64,000 bases of DNA. Source: Elysia crispata (Eukaryota > Mollusca > Gastropoda > Plakobranchidae). This document shows, one piece after another, positions 41,901-51,947 of the stretch. A program made the translations under genes and the position numbers. The notes under the pieces are model-generated. The model was not told the origin of the DNA. It did not search any database and saw nothing but the letters and a program-made list of their open reading frames with translations. Within the stretch, counting starts at the first letter, position 1. Every line of letters begins with the position of its first letter. The DNA is taken from the NCBI GenBank assembly GCA_033675545.1, contig JAWDGP010000853.1, forward strand, positions 55,001 to 119,000. Reading direction: 5' to 3'.

Positions 41901-44523
41901 TACCCTAAACTCAATGCGCAGAAGAATATTTTACAGGCTTTTTTTTAAGACTGATTGGCTCAGCTTTTGACACACAGGTGTTTGCATAATACATGAAAAG
42001 ACCTTTTCACAGTACCCCCTTATGCTATTTTTCAAACATTGACTATTGTGTTTTAAATCTCCTTAATACGTAGCCAACTTCAACACAGATTAAAACTATG
42101 AAAATCTATCTCATTTAAAAAAAGAAAAGCTTATTAAAGACAACTGTCAGTTTCAAAGGAGATGCAGTCTAGCACATATCCCTTGAAGTCCATAGGAACA
42201 ACGAATATTTATGTATAAACATCAAATATTGAAGCTATATAAAGAAATCTTTGTCTCCTGAGTAACCATATAGTAAAGCTTTTTACACCAGTGTTGTATA
42301 GTCACTTGCCTTATGTGTGTGAGAGGTGTGTTCCTTATACTGGTGACAATAGATACCGAGGCTTCTCAACTGAAAAATAAATGTCAGTCAGCTCTCTTTC
42401 TCTTTCTCTCTCTCTCTCTATCTTTATCTCTCTCTGTGTCTGTGTCTCTTTCTGTAGCAGTATCTGTCTGTCTCTTTCTCTCTCACAAGCACAGAAAGTG
42501 GCAAGTTCTTTCAACCCACACATGAAACTAAAGGCACAACTTGTGTACACAATTCTAGACTAGTGATACAGCAATCCTTTCTTATGTATTAGAGGCTATT
42601 GATATTAAGAATATTGCTGTTTGCAAAGCTTATAGTTGACATAAAAACAAAATCTTCAAATTGAAATTTATCTACCTTCAAACGGCGTTTCACCAAATCC
42701 TCTAAAATATTGTGTTAATAATATTATTTTACTGATAACAAGTGCCTTCTTCCAGCTAGCAAGCTAAAGATCAACTTTTTAAAGTTGAAATAATACTCAG
42801 TAGTCTATGCCAAAGAGCAAAAAAAAAACTTGAGCATACATGGTACAGTGTTGTTTTTTTTATGATTCACTGTGCAGCAGGCTGGCAATTTGATAAACCA
42901 GTGCAACAGTTATGGAGTTACTGGAAATCAGCTCCTACAAAGAATGTCTGCTTCTATTTCTAATGTGAAGCTTTTATGTAGTCTTTCTCATTATTTCAAC
43001 CTGGTTCATTGCATTTTTTTCAATCCTTTATAAGATTAGAACATTCTGTCTGTTTCAAAACCACCTCTTGCTTCATGCAAAAACAAAAGTCATGTTTAGT
43101 TGTTTTTATTTTTATTTTCAAACTTTTCTTTACTTTCAGAGTGGTCTTCCCGGATTTTATGACCCTTTTATTGGAGAGGAGAAGAAGTTATACATCCGGT
43201 ACAAGTTCAGAGGTCGTCTTCATCAAGTCTTCCTTACAGACACTGAGCCCATTAGAATCCCACAAAAGAGTAAGATTGTTGCTAATGGTGGATTTTAGGA
43301 TTTCTTTTTTTTTTTAATATATAAAACATAAGTTATTGGCTTGTCTTTTTTATTTCTCTTTATACTCTCTCACGTCAACGTGGGAAAAGTACAGCCTTGG
43401 TGTTATATTCATGGGACGGATTGAAGTTTCTTGATGAGACCAATCAGAGCAGTACATTTGACAGGAGTTCTGGTCATGTACAAATTTTTATTTTTAAGAA
43501 TCATCTATTCTATAAAGTCGTGGAGTTTTGATTGGCAATAACATGACTTTTCAAAGACTCAGTTGTTGACATCAATAAAAGTTGATTATGATGGTTGGGA
43601 TTAGTGGGAATTACAAGGAAATTAACAATGGAAATGCCAATTGGAAATTCTTGTGTTATTAAAAATATCTTTTCTCATTTTCCCTTATTTCTTTCCAATT
43701 TTGTCTTTAAAAAAATAATTTTATCTTCAAAATATGACACAAGAAAATATAAAAAGTAATGCATTTGTCTGTAATTGTATTTGAGAGTAAAAAATTGATA
43801 TTTGAAGTTAATTATTACATAAGCAAGTTCAAAGAGATAAGCATATTTAGCAAAATAGATCTGTTGTATGTAGATTAAATCAGTCGCCTGAATCATTGAC
43901 CAATGATATTCATCCAAACTTACCTCAAGTTTCTTTTCTGATTTGTAGGATTTCACATATGAGGTTGTATTTTCTTTAAACAAAAAAAAATAAACAGTTA
44001 TAGCTGAAAGGCAGATCTGGGATTAAGATTAAGTTATGAGCTCAATTCTTTGAGAGAGATCAAGACCATTCGAGGGTCACATTGGTGACTCCCAATCGGT
44101 CAAAGATGTGGATAAAACCTGAGTTTACCTTGGAATCAATGCATGTGATAATGAGGCATCCAGTGATCTTATAGCAATCTTTTTTTTTATATTGTATTAA
44201 CGGAAATTTCATCATTTCTGTTAGTGCAACTAATTTTAACTTTGCCAAATGGACAGAACCCATAAATTTGGTTTCCCTGGAAAAGAAAAACTATGATCCT
44301 CTGAGATATGCTAGCATAGAAATTAAATTGAAAGGTATATCAGCAAATCAAAAACATAACCTTTCCACAATGTCAGAAAATGTTGACATTGGCGTTACTG
44401 AAGCTGGAATACACATATTAAATAGCATGTTTCTCTCTCCCCGCCTCCACAGAGCATCAGATGCCAGATGAGCACCACCAGGCCTCACCCCCTGCATCTA
44501 CGACAGCTTCCAGGGCCTCTTGA
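19293..44523 (+). CDS. DNAJC11: DnaJ homolog subfamily C member 11, complete, 17 coding exons
   Basis: Exons read by hand, with GT-AG borders and continuous phase: 19293-19367, 20549-20678, 21400-21473, 21766-21867, 26293-26366, 27205-27379, 31996-32063, 33641-33705, 34091-34215, 36959-37041, 37665-37781, 38145-38300, 38653-38722, 41016-41125, 41775-41868, 43140-43269, 44453-44523 (TGA). They sum to 1719 nt, 572 aa; vertebrate DNAJC11 is about 560. The ATG follows an in-frame TAA four codons upstream. Visible: an N-terminal J domain (about residues 14-80) with the HPD triad in YHPDKH at 43-45; a charged stretch ending RRLQQRTNP at about 118-126; the G-T-I-S-x-G block; a long beta-rich middle; a hydrophobic stretch (VVPLVSYFVVKKLII) near 393-407; a Lys/Glu helix at about 412-450; and the C-terminal conserved region with LVKDSKLIL and GLPGFYDP. 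Family knowledge: DNAJC11 is a mitochondrial J protein associated with MICOS/SAM complexes and cristae organisation. The last ~20 residues (His/Ser/Thr-rich) differ from vertebrates. Head-to-head with the espin-like gene. Confidence 0.96.
19392..20025 (+). repeat. Diverged direct duplication in DNAJC11 intron 1 (2 copies of ~310 bp)
   Basis: Copy A about 19392-19705, copy B about 19735-20025. Shared phrases in the same order: TTATAAGTGC or TTACAAGTGC, CCTTGATCT-TGTA-CCCAGCC, a GATGACCGGTT / GATAGCTGGTT segment, AATTGATTTTTATTG / AATTGATTTGTTTTT, GTTTTCAA-AATA, and AATAGTTTAG followed by AGATCTA. Copy A has a B-box-like GGTTCGATCC. Confidence 0.65.
20958..21095 (-). repeat. Dispersed repeat family 'R1', fragment in DNAJC11 intron 2
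   Basis: Contains AAAAGGATCTAAAAACAGAT, GGGAAAGGACAGAAT and GTCGATTTCCTTTC. These are the reverse complement, in order, of the segment near 39465-39600, preceded by the conserved CACTTTTATGCATTTAA phrase. Confidence 0.65.
22724..22826. repeat. Two-copy 51-52-bp tandem repeat
   Basis: CAGATCTAGTCGATC followed by CGCTACCCAAGAGTTAC and AAAAAAGGGTGAGG occurs twice back to back, with three or four differences. Lies in DNAJC11 intron 4. Confidence 0.85.
23165..23273 (+). mobile_element. Non-LTR retrotransposon 3' ORF remnant, left piece
   Basis: AAGTCAAAGAAATCAAC and ACAAGATTACTCATAAATAG match the equivalent part of the better LINE copy at 49970-50030 (AGAAATCAAACGAAAT, ACAAGATCACTCATAAATAG). The match stops at GACATCT, where the 2.7-kb inverted-repeat element begins. 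It resumes at 25975. Confidence 0.75.
24064..24186. repeat. (CT)n plus (TCTA)n compound microsatellite
   Basis: Long CT run, a CACACACT break, a second CT run and five or six TCTA units. It lies inside the 2.7-kb inverted-repeat transposon, so it may travel with the family. Confidence 0.95.
25060..25170 (-). pseudogene. Relic of an OTU/peptidase-like 'FDSHSR' domain within the transposon
   Basis: Reading down from about 25165 in one frame gives IFHSRIQGEVQVFIFDSHSR followed by NMDGMECRNNKATL. A VxxFDSHSRxxxG motif followed by a GTAVL-like strand occurs in protease-like domains of several large metazoan mobile elements. The frame is lost soon after and seems to continue in another frame (24787-25047, open for 86 codons). 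Similarity rests on a short motif only. Confidence 0.35.
25975..26036 (+). mobile_element. Non-LTR retrotransposon 3' ORF remnant, right piece
   Basis: Reads LVTTGVMERKHSREKQKK and lines up with the LINE copy at 50085-50150. It is the continuation of the piece ending at 23273. It stops abruptly at AAAAGATG, where a DNAJC11 exon 6 fragment starts. Confidence 0.75.
26037..26125 (+). pseudogene. DNAJC11: Stray copy of part of DNAJC11 exon 6 in intron 4
   Basis: About 89 bp from AAGCAGAT to CCTAGGGGGAA matches 27208-27296 with about four substitutions (for example TATATGG for TCTGTGG, CCCCCTGAC for CCCCTTGAC). It has no acceptor-like or donor-like borders, so splicing it in is unlikely. It is fused directly to the LINE fragment on its left. 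Confidence 0.9.
26817..26910. repeat. (CT)n microsatellite, ~90 bp
   Basis: Uninterrupted CT in DNAJC11 intron 5, pyrimidine on the coding strand but 295 bp before the acceptor of exon 6. Confidence 0.96.
27205..27379 (+). CDS. DNAJC11: DNAJC11 exon 6 (its donor starts a minisatellite)
   Basis: Encodes the conserved stretch from Q-T-S-R-S-V-E through D-K-G-W-A-E. It joins exon 5 in the split codon CA|A and ends in phase 0 at GAG|GTGAGA. It is listed separately for two reasons. An approximately 89-bp copy of its 5' half lies 1.2 kb upstream (26037-26125), and its 5' splice site is also the first unit of the 51-bp tandem array that fills the start of the next intron. Confidence 0.95.
27372..29938. 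repeat. 51-bp minisatellite, about 50 copies, starting on the exon 6 splice donor
   Basis: Consensus parts: CTGTCTTGAGAATTGAGATC, TGTAAAGGCCAGGTACACC (or GGCTAGTTACACC), ACCTCTCCTGAA. The first unit is the exon-intron border itself (GCTGAG|GTGAGAATTGAGAT). Later units have CTTGAG where the donor GTGAG was. Variant classes (AAAGGCCAGG, AAAGGCTAG, TATAGGCCAGG, ACATGACC) are interspersed. 51 bp equals 17 codons, so long open frames such as YLAFTDLNSQDSSGEV appear on the minus strand; these are artefacts. Confidence 0.95.
30323..30363. repeat. (ATA)n/(ATG)n microsatellite
   Basis: About five AAT units followed by six GAT units in DNAJC11 intron 6. Confidence 0.9.
30725..31160 (-). repeat. Dispersed repeat family 'R1', copy in DNAJC11 intron 6
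   Basis: Reverse-complement match to the plus-strand copy at 39236-39890: the CAGGACCCCGTTTGTAGAAAAG end, the CGCAGGGTAGTGCACTTTTA segment, the AGGAAGTCTTCCACAATCGA segment and the GCGTCTACAGCATTTATGTG segment occur in the expected order. One edge is a TATATA run, as in the other copy. Confidence 0.75.
32711..33168. mobile_element. MITE of about 0.46 kb with ~28-bp inverted ends, DNAJC11 intron 7
   Basis: The left end ATATGTGTAGCCGCACAGGA and the inverse of the right end ATATGTGTGGCCACATGGGA continue through AAA-CCTT. TA at both borders is compatible with a Tc1/mariner-type TA target duplication, but the AT-rich flanks make the exact edge uncertain. No coding sequence. Confidence 0.7.
39236..39890 (+). 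repeat. Dispersed repeat family 'R1', longest copy, DNAJC11 intron 13
   Basis: The fullest copy, about 650 bp. It runs from CTGTTCTACAAACAGGACCC to CTGCTTTTAAATATATAGAT. It has no terminal inverted repeats I could see and no open frame. The other copies are 5' or 3' subsets of it. Class unknown: a SINE or non-autonomous LINE derivative are both possible. Confidence 0.75.
40285..40668 (+). mobile_element. Jockey/CR1-L2-type LINE ORF2 3' end, decayed
   Basis: With frameshifts it reads IQNRTTRLIKKS, then LHLLPVN, then IYTGKRF, then PKIWKNCPKS, then AIKEVSSLEIF and HLLGNIIHF. These follow the C-terminal end of clade CR1/L2/Jockey reverse transcriptase ORFs (LHWLPV..., WN.LP..I......FK..LK..LF). 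Several stops; inactive. A different LINE lineage from the copies near 14, 23 and 49 kb. Confidence 0.7.
42393..42486. repeat. Imperfect (CT)n/(TGTC)n tract
   Basis: CT-rich with CTTT, CTGTGT and GTCTGTCT interruptions; DNAJC11 intron 15. Confidence 0.85.
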
Positions 44524-45377
44524 CACCAAGGTTGTTGTCCAGACTTTAATGTTGCCGATATGTAGCTGAAGAGGAGTTTGTGTCTCCTGGCAGGGACTTG
44601 TGCATATTTGTTTTGTTTTAGTTTGATTGAGCAGCATGAAAGAGTTGTGTTAGCATAGAACTGATTATTATAATTATTAGTTTTTTTTTTTTTTAACTTT
44701 CATCCGTACAGTGGTCAGATTTTATTTGTTAGTTGATTTTTATCATTACTTTGTCATAGCTGTAAACTATGACTGCCATGGCAGGTTTGAAAAGTGAAAG
44801 ATGAAAAGAATATGAAGCTCAAGATTTTTGCCAATTGACTTTGAAAATGTCAAGGCTCACTATCCTGATCACAGTTTTTTTTTTCTTCATATTGTTTGCT
44901 GTTGTTTACCTAAATGCAATATTTAATACACCAGAGGAAAATGAATGTTTTGATTTAAATTTGCCTAAATCATATTGTTTTTTTTTTTATTAAAAATTCT
45001 TAGATTTAAAAGGGAATTAGCCAGAAAGACAAAAATTTATGGTTCAGACATGACAAAGACTCAGGAAATGAAAACAGACATAAAAAATATCAACACTTGT
45101 TACAGCTTCAAGTTCTCAGGCCAAGTGACCAAAGCATTGTACTTGCTTCTCAATCCATGGTAAAAGGAATTGTTTAACTGTTGTTTAATTATTGATTATG
45201 AAGTCTAGTTTCACCATGAAGTATATAAAGTAAAGAATTTTTTATCCGCTGATTTTCCTTGACGCTTTCAGTTTGAGTTGTGCTATCAAAGAGCTTTCTT
45301 CAGATTTAATATTTGGTATTACCTTGTTTAGTGATCAACACCTTTGAAGATTCTTATATTACTTCAAATCACACAAC
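44524..45377 (+). other. DNAJC11: Presumed DNAJC11 3' UTR
   Basis: Follows the TGA of exon 17 without further coding signs. AATAAA hexamers downstream at 46414-46419 and 48050-48055 are candidate polyadenylation signals, so the UTR may be long and include the purine minisatellite. Which one is used cannot be decided from sequence. Confidence 0.5.
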
Positions 45378-45915
45378 AGAGAGAGGGGTGGAGGGGTTAG
45401 GGGAGAGAGAGGAAGAAAAGAGAGAAGAGAGAAACAGAGAGAGGGGTGGAGGGATTAGGGGAGAGAGAGGAAGAAAAGAGAGAAGAGAGAAACAGAGAGA
45501 GGGGTGGAGGGATTAGGGGAGAGAGAGGAAGAAAAGCGAGAAGAGAGAAACAGAGAGAGGGGTGGAGGGATTAGGGGAGAGAGAGGAAGAAAAGAGAGAA
45601 GAGAGAAACAGAGAGAGGGGTGGAGGGGTTAGGGGAGAGAGAGGAAGAAAAGCGAGAAGAGAGAAACAGAGAGAGGGGTGGAGGGATTAGGGGAGAGAGA
45701 GGAAGAAAAGCGAGAAGAGAGAAACAGAGAGAGGGGTGGAGGGATTAGGGGAGAGAGAGGAAGAAAAGCGAGAAGAGAGAAACAGAGAGAGGGGTGGAGG
45801 GGTTAGGGGAGAGAGAGGAAGAAAAGAGAGAAGAGAGAAACAGAGAGAGGGGTGGAGGGGTTAGGGGAGAGAGAGGAAGAAAAGAGAGAAGAGAGAAACA
45901 GAGAGAGAGGGAGGA
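45378..45915. repeat. 58-bp all-purine-biased minisatellite, about 9 copies
   Basis: Unit GAGGGGTGGAGGG(G/A)TTAGGGG, GAGAGAGAGGAAGAAAAG(A/C)G, AGAAGAGAGAAACAGA. Two alternating single-base variants (GGGGTT/GGGATT and AAGAGAG/AAGCGAG) mark higher-order copying. The plus strand is almost pure purine. Lies about 0.9 kb past the DNAJC11 stop, possibly in the 3' UTR. Confidence 0.93.
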
Positions 45916-48188
45916 GTTTAGTTTGAGTCTTGTTCAACATTGTTTGAGTATGATACTATACATGTACCATACAGTATCGTCTTCCTCTTTAATTCCACCC
46001 ACTTCATTGGTCAGAGTGAACTTTCAAGCTTTGTATTTTTGGACACACTCTTATTTTTTATCCTTATCTTGTTATCTTTATTTTGTTTTTTAACTTTAAA
46101 AAATTTATTCAAACTCAACTTGTTTAAGAGTGACATATAACATAGTCAGAAATCATAGGGCATATTGATATTTACAGTTGTGAACATCATGAAAGCTAGG
46201 TAAGAAAGTTGTCGAAAAGCGTATATTGTATATGGTAAATATGTTTTGCCTCATATTTCTTTTACAAAGTGATGAAATTCCCAACAGCATTGCAACATGT
46301 GTAATGACAAATTTATACACATCAAAGCTGTTGCGGTGCGGCTTCATTCAAAATCTGATATTAAAATGAGTAGCATGTACAAATGGAGTTAAATCTTTAA
46401 AGGTGTAAATGGAAATAAAATCCAGAAGCAGCAAGAAGTAATCACTGCTCTTGCCCACTTTTGTTTATATAGGATATTAAAGAGAACACTGTTATCACAC
46501 GACAGTTTTACTGTAACAGAGTGGCTGTAGAATAGTAACAATCTTGGTTTATATCAAGTTGGGAATCTTATTTATTATGTCAATGCGAGTGTCATTGATT
46601 TGTTTTCTCTGTAGTAGTAGAGACTGATTTACAATTACATACCTATTTGTAGGAGAAATATTGACTTAGTATTTGCATCTTTCCCTTACTTGAATTTTAT
46701 TTATTTAGGTTTGAGTGTAATAATAGTAAAATCAAATTTAATCAAAACATTTTGCAATTTTTTTTATCTATAGTCAAGATAAATGGCCACTAATAAGGAA
46801 GTGGAAATTAGCCCTTGACAGAGATTCATAAAGTATTGAGGCATATGTTTTCGATATATAAAACAAACACTTTTGTTATAATAATCTCATAATTAGATAT
46901 CTAATGGTTTTTTTGCAACAAGTCTATCTATAAAACTATCACTGTGTTTTTATGCATGGAAATTCTTGCTTTTAGGAATGATTTTAATGTGAGACCAAGT
47001 AAGAGAAAATAGTAGAAGAAGGAAACCTGGTCTTGCAAGATAGCTAGCTTAGGTTTTTTTTTTCTATAAATAAAAAATAATGGTTGAAGCCTTGCTTTAA
47101 AAAAAAATTTTTTTTCTGCCTTCATTATTGTTGACAATGAATCACGAGATCATAAAATCAATAGCAGGTCACATTTGAATTATCTGTAGACTTAGCTTGC
47201 ACCCTGTGCAAATTAACTGCATGTTACTAGCAACACATTTTTAACTTTTTTTTTTCTGAGCTTGTGAACGGTTAAAATCAAATATTTTGATAAGTTTTTG
47301 AACAGCTACTTTGGATTTTTTTTCTCTTTCCCTGTTTTCCTTTTTTTTTTTTTTTTCTAAGTTATGGCTATTGATCAATTACTCTTTGTAACTTCGAATT
47401 TGTATGTTACAAGTTAGCTTGACATTTCTTTAGAAAGAATCGTGTTATTTTACAAGGTTGTTGATAAATCTAAGTATTTATTTGTGCAAAAAACATAATA
47501 AGCGACATAGATGTATCAAGATCTGTTGGTTTGCTTAGTTCCATTCCCATTTTTCTTTTGTTTGTTTTGTTTTTTAACTTATTTGTTCTCCTCAAAATGT
47601 TTATCTTAGAGTGCAATTTTGATGATGAAGTGTGACCTGAGAGAATTTTTGTGTTGAGTGAATGCAAATGTTGAGACTTAACCAGAAGGAATCTGCCTAT
47701 GATGGATTTGATTTTAAACACATACAAGTTGATGGGATCCCAACATGGAGAGCAATTCAAGAAAACTTATACTGTTCAATGATTAAATAGTTATGCTTGA
47801 ATTTGGCTTCCCTAAAAGTTCATCTTTGCCAGCTTAAAAAAAAAAACAAAATTGTTTCTTTGTTAAAATTGCACACATTATCATCTAACTCGACCAAAAC
47901 AAAGTTGAAACGTTCCTTCTACCAAGTGTTCATGGCATGAAGTTTAAAAGACGTGTGCGGTTATGATATTTAAGATAACAAGCTCGATAGGGCCAAGAAT
48001 CTTCTTCATATGAATAGCAGTGTTGTAAATAGTATTCAATTTTTGACATAATAAAGAGAGAGTTGAAACATCAGTTTTACTAGTGTGCTAATTTTTGTCT
48101 CTGTTGTCGATTGAATTGTTTTTGTCATCTCTTGGTTAAAATATGAGAAGATTTGTTACATTATGCTTTATATGTTAATTGTTTAGAT
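45916..48188. other. AT-rich sequence, no gene
   Basis: No coding sequence recognised. Many T-runs. Possibly the distal 3' UTR of DNAJC11, given the candidate polyA signals noted above. Confidence 0.45.
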
Positions 48189-48351
48189 CAATGGTTCTCA
48201 ACCTTTTTACAGTCTGCGCCTCCTTTTGATTATTTGGCAAGTGGAATAACCCCTCATACCCCAACCCCCAAATAAATTTTTAATTCAATGAGCTCACAAT
48301 CTGCGGGCAGGAATGGTCCAGGGAGGCGTGTGGCCCAGACATTGAGAACCC
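48189..48351. mobile_element. hAT-type MITE, 163 bp
   Basis: Begins CAATGGTTCTCAACC and ends ATTGAGAACCC, whose inverse is GGGTTCTCAAT. These are characteristic imperfect hAT termini (CAGTGGTTCTCAACC type). The flanks GTTTAGAT and CTTAGACA are close to an 8-bp target duplication that has since diverged. The inside has the C-rich AACCCCTCATACCCC stretch typical of such elements. Confidence 0.75.
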
Positions 48352-48401
48352 TTAGACAATAGAAAGCCTTCTAGATATTCTGGCTGGATTTGTTATGATT
48401 T

Positions 48402-48611
48402 GAAAGCCTCCCACATAAGCTAGCGTAATGGACTTGTGTTGATTGTAAGACTCACTGAAAGCCTCTCACATAAGCTAGCATAATGGACTTGTGTTGATTG
48501 TAAGACTCACTGAAAGCCTCCCACATAAGCTAGTATAATGGACTTGTGTTGATTGTAAGACTCACTGAAAGTCTCCCAAATAAGCTAGCATAATGGACTT
48601 GTGTTGATTGT
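48402..48611. repeat. 55-bp tandem repeat, 3.8 copies
   Basis: Unit GAAAGCCTCCCACATAAGCT, AGCATAATGGACTTGTGTTG, ATTGTAAGACTCACT; only a few substitutions between units (GCGTAAT, CTCACA, GTCTCCCAAAT). Recent expansion. Confidence 0.92.
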
Positions 48612-48776
48612 CTATTTTACTACTACGTGTATATACATTTTTATCAGGTTCCTAGCTTTTGAATTCTTTCCCAACAAAAAGCTGTTGCAATTTGCTCATA
48701 TTCATTGAATTCTCTGTTTTAATAATCTATAATTAGACGAGCTCTCGAAGTACATAAAGAGGTAACTGTGTTTCCT

Positions 48777-50278
48777 TGACTACACTAAGACAATTGGCAG
48801 AGTACGACATGATGAGATAATCACACAACTAGCACAGTTTAAAATAGATGGAGAAGATCTACGAGTGATCAAAACCATGTAGCCTACAAACAACAGCTAG
48901 GCTTCCAAAGGAACAGGCTGAGTAGCCTAAATAAGCAAACCTTTGCAGTAAGTTAAAGAGTGTGCTATATCATTTCACTATTTGGCAGAATTTGGACAGT
49001 TGCTGTGTCGGCCTGTAGGTTGAATAATAAATGCGTTCTAAGCTCAATTCTGTCCTAAATATGCCCAAAAGTTAAAAGAAATAGATCACTTTAACTCAAA
49101 CATGCTAAAGTATGTTCGCTTCAGTGATGGCCTGTATTTGAGGAAGCCTTGGGCAGTCGCATTTCAAGTTGATAGGATAATCAGCTCATTAAAAAAAAAA
49201 ACAACCTTTGTGTTAGACAAGGATGTGTGCTTTTCTCAGATCTTTTCTCACTTTTCAGTAAAGTCATTATGGGAAATCTTGAAGGAGGACTGCTCTACGT
49301 AAACAACTTGAGATACGCTGATGACTGTACTAGTTGCAGAAAATGAAGAAGATTTGCATCTTTATTATATGACATTGTTGAAGAAGAAAGCAGAACAAAA
49401 GGATTAGAACTGAATAGCAAAAAGGCAGATGTAATGGTCGACAGTCGAAACAATGAGTGTCCATATATGCTGCTACAAACAACGCGAAAAAGGTTATGGA
49501 AAAACCCGCCATCGTTGTCGCATAGTAAAGAATAAATTTTATTTTCATTTTCTTGAGAAAATCGAAGCATTGTGCTCCGATTAACACAATCTCATTATCC
49601 AAATGGTTCCAGTACTAACAAACAGCTAATTCTGTACGTCTCAGCTTATTCAAAGATCCTTCAGAACACTCATTGCATCGCGGCATATGCATGTAGGATT
49701 ACAAAAATGGCCCAGAAATATTTGGGTACTATAACATAAAGTGATGGACGCAACAACACAGAAAATGCATTTAGAATAGCGCGAGCAAAAAAAGAGTTTC
49801 CAGAGAATGAAATCAATGCTAACAAATAACCACACACGAAGAAGAGCGCTGTCGTGCTATAATTATTGAACAGGGCGTGGGCAATTTAAAAACAGTTACA
49901 AAAGAAACTGAAGGCAACAGAAATTTAGTACCTACGGAGAATCGTATGAATCTCATGGACTGCCGAGAAATCAAACGAAATATTGTTATGAGAAGCCGAC
50001 ACAACAAGATCACTCATAAATAGAATGCGCAAACACCAAGCAACCTTTTTTGGCCATATGATGAGGAGAGTGAATCTAGAACATCCTGTGACAACTGGAA
50101 TGATAGAAGGAAAACATAATAAATGTAGGGGAAAACAGCAAGAAAAGATGTTGGATGGATTAATAAAGTGACTCAAAGTAAGAAGAATGACAGAAGCACT
50201 AAAAGTGTCGAGGGATGAAGATGCGTGGAAGGTCATGGTCGCTTACGTTAAAAAGTACGGCACCTGATTGATTGACTA
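48777..50278 (+). mobile_element. Decayed non-LTR retrotransposon with YADD reverse-transcriptase motif
   Basis: Frameshifted pieces in order: YTKTIGRVRHDEIITQLAQF (about 48780), RQGCVL-type segment (49208), VIMGNLEGGLLYVNNLRYADD (about 49265-49325, RT catalytic box), EEESRTKGLELNSKKADVMV, AAYACRITKMAQKYLGTIT, AEKSNEI, LINRMRKHQATFFGHMMRRV, EHPVTTGMIEGKHNK, MTEALKVSRDEDAWKVM ending KKYGT then stop (50268). Family: endonuclease/RT-type LINE abundant in invertebrates; clade not assigned. Many stops, and a ~240-bp unrelated segment sits at 48945-49195. Inactive. Confidence 0.85.
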
Positions 50279-51947
50279 ATGTAATTAGAGAAATACCCCT
50301 TGCTCCATAGCACTGATGATCAAGAGGAAAGCGATGAATTAATTTTTGTTTATTTTAAATTTCTAAAAGCCCAACTACAAGCTGTTAACTTTCAGCACAC
50401 TTAATATTAATTTAAAAAAAAAAGTAATTCAAGAAGTTGTAGATATAAAAAGCAATTATTTTTGCAAAACATTGTATTCCTATTCCTTTATTGAAATTTT
50501 TTTTTTAAATATATTAATCATCTTTATACCACCAATAGTTTTTAAAGAAAAAGCTAATTACTTGGTTACTTCCTTTGAAGTTGACAATTACTTTTAAATT
50601 TCATTAAAAAAATATATGAAAACCATTTTTGTTTAATTTTTCATGTTTCATTATTTTTGTCTTACTCTTATTATATTTTTTTTCTTCTAATTTTATTCTG
50701 AAATTTTCATTTCGTGGTAATTCATAAATAATAATTATTCAAGTCTCAAGAGTTTCTGCTCATTGAAATTAACTTATTTTTTGAAAATGTTCCTTTCCTT
50801 CGTTTCAAATATTTTCAACATACATTATCAATTTCTTTGTTTACAACTTAACAGTTGAACTTTGCTGAGGTAAATAATTCTTTATTTAGTATTGAGCTGA
50901 AAAATTCACTTTTTTTTAATGCAGTCAGTTTTTTGTGCATCATTTTTTCACAGGCTTGCATGGTTAGGCAGCTACATACGATGAGAAAAAAGCTTTCCAA
51001 CACGTTTTCTATTTTTGTGGTAAAAGAAAGCAAAATGTTAATTTTTCAAAACTTTTGATTACATAAATCGATCTGCTGATAAAAAAATTTCACTCGACAC
51101 TTTCTGGCTACCTTTTTGCTACTTTTTTTTTTTTTGTAATTTTGGTGGGAAAATTTTAAATTTTTGGCTTCAAATTTTTATTTCGAATTTATAAATTTTG
51201 GCAGGAACATCTCACTGAAGGCCTTCGAGACAAACTAACCTAAACGAATTGCGCTAATTGGAAGGCTGTCAACAGCCCTAAAATCTCTCTCAGCATTTTT
51301 CGTATTGTTTCATAAAGAGGAAGTTAATAGAGATAATGAATTAAACTATCTGTAATGAAAAAGAACGCCCCCGCGCCCCAAATCACAAAAAATGTGAATT
51401 TTTATAGCTTTCTTTTTTCACCCTTTTGACTCTATGAAATAAAAATGTCTTTTTTATTTCGTGTTTTATTTTTTTAGTGCTTTATATATTTCTTGCTCGG
51501 TACAGATTCTTTGGGAAGCCAAATGGGTCGTCAAACTAATTTGAACAGTATCTATAAGAAAGAACAACAGCGTTTTGAAGAAAAAAGAACAAAACGTTAT
51601 TCTTAATAATAATATATTAGGAGCTGTTACATGACTTCTCTTTTTTGTGGGTTGCATATTGTTCTTTGTTGGTTTGTGACAATTCTTCTGAAGGTCTCGA
51701 TTAAATATTAAATATACCTTGGTAGGTTATAAATCAAATGAGATATTCTTTCTTTGCAAGCGAGTTTAGATTTCTTTCAATTTTTGACGAAAAGCAAAGA
51801 GAAGCAAGGGGACTCTTTCGGGGAAAAAATCACGACCAAAGTTCAGAGGTAATCGTATGGAAGGGAGACCATCCGCTTGATCGTTGCTTGATCTATCCTT
51901 CAAACTGTGAGGCTGTCGCTGCTGGAATCCAAAACCGAGAATGTAGG
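50279..51947. other. AT-rich spacer between convergent genes
   Basis: Very T/A-rich. It probably holds the 3' UTR of the orphan gene, with inverse AATAAA sites at 51453-51458 and 51465-51470. Confidence 0.5.
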
